Part shown: in pieces, positions 63,902 to 64,000 of the stretch | How positions within the stretch are numbered: the stretch's first letter is position 1 | How the letters are laid out: each line of letters opens with the position of its first letter | IMG/VR virus record: IMGVR_UViG_3300044971_002301 | Coordinates: 1 to 64,000 of that record | Length of the DNA: 64,000 nucleotides | DNA from: a virus | Direction: 5' to 3' (one strand) | Notes under the pieces: model-generated | What the model saw: only the letters and a program-made list of their open reading frames with translations | The model's database searches: none | What the model was told of the DNA's origin: nothing | Program-made: the position numbers and the translations under genes

Positions 63902-64000
63902 ATGGAAAAATTACAGAAATACTTTATTCCCGCGATTTTGGTAATCGTATTATTATCCTTCTTTAAAGGATGTGGAACCTCAACCCAAGTTAAAACGACT
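63902..64000 (+). CDS. Membrane-anchored protein, N-terminal part only
   Basis: The window ends inside this gene. The 33 visible residues begin MEKLQKYFIPAILVIVLLSF and continue FKGCGTSTQ. One hydrophobic helix follows a short basic start and is followed by Cys, which could be a lipid-attachment site or simply an anchor; the lipobox is poor because Lys precedes Gly-Cys. Similar short proteins in phages can be spanins or small membrane factors, but too little is visible to choose. Confidence 0.6.
   Translation, partial: MEKLQKYFIPAILVIVLLSFFKGCGTSTQVKTT

Noticed and set aside
1-64000. tRNA genes, insertion sequences, integrase or attachment sites
   Set aside because: No cloverleaf-like sequence, transposase motif or integrase was seen in the short intergenic gaps; none exceeds 300 bases. 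A tRNA scan was not possible.
1-64000. Alternative genetic code (stop codon reassignment)
   Set aside because: TAA and TGA both end genes at sensible places and long genes read through with the standard code.

Overview
The window looks like part of the genome of a large, T4-related contractile-tailed phage (myovirus) that infects a member of the Bacteroidota. The T4-like character rests on a recognisable gene set: a T4 RNase H-type 5' nuclease, a gp41-type helicase, NrdA/NrdB, baseplate gp25 and gp6, a gp61-type primase, gp47/gp46 and a sigma factor in the gp55 position. The host inference rests on four things: almost no Shine-Dalgarno sequences before start codons; two early promoters matching the Bacteroidota TTTG/TTG...TAnnTTTG pattern; SprB-like repeats in virion proteins; and a small C-terminal motif common in Bacteroidota proteins. 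The sequence is AT-rich, densely packed and almost entirely on the + strand. No tRNA, CRISPR array, insertion sequence or integrase was seen, and no stretch over 300 bases lacks a gene.

Layout. (1) 1-6350: replication and nucleotide genes (5' nuclease, hypothetical, helicase, nrdB, nrdA), closed by a strong rho-independent terminator. (2) 6373-24,000: late region with a flavodoxin-like protein, gp25, gp6, a 1,865-aa putative baseplate protein and five further tail/baseplate-type proteins. (3) 22,846-30,781: adhesins and fibres (SprB-like repeats, TPTPS linkers, a collagen-like stalk, LamG-like and PA14-like domains). (4) 30,852-35,871: five overlapping or closely spaced glycosyltransferase genes. 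(5) 35,901-52,677: a second set of fibres, including a 2,435-aa protein with about 2,060 residues of Gly-Ser/Thr-Ser triplets, three tandem glycine-rich paralogues and another SprB-like protein. (6) 52,734-53,327: a RuvC-like nuclease. (7) 53,375-56,075: the only minus-strand operon, a small domain protein plus an 824-aa TPT-linker/beta-propeller adhesin. (8) 56,150-64,000: DNA metabolism and transcription genes (primase, PD-(D/E)XK nuclease, zinc ribbon, gp47, gp46, sigma factor) and the start of a membrane-anchored protein.

How it fits together. The flanks make nucleotides, replicate and recombine DNA and reprogram transcription. The middle builds the baseplate and an unusually rich set of host-contact proteins. 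The adhesin region is modular: a few N-terminal 'base' domains recur, joined by Pro/Thr linkers or collagen-like stalks to different distal domains, and a two-gene cassette at 25,054-28,065 is repeated, with a much longer stalk, at 36,271-44,817. The glycosyltransferase block lies exactly between the two copies. I infer that it may decorate these Ser/Thr-rich fibres. An A/T motif, TATTTAT, sits before at least eleven genes, on both strands in the direction of transcription, and is a candidate late promoter.
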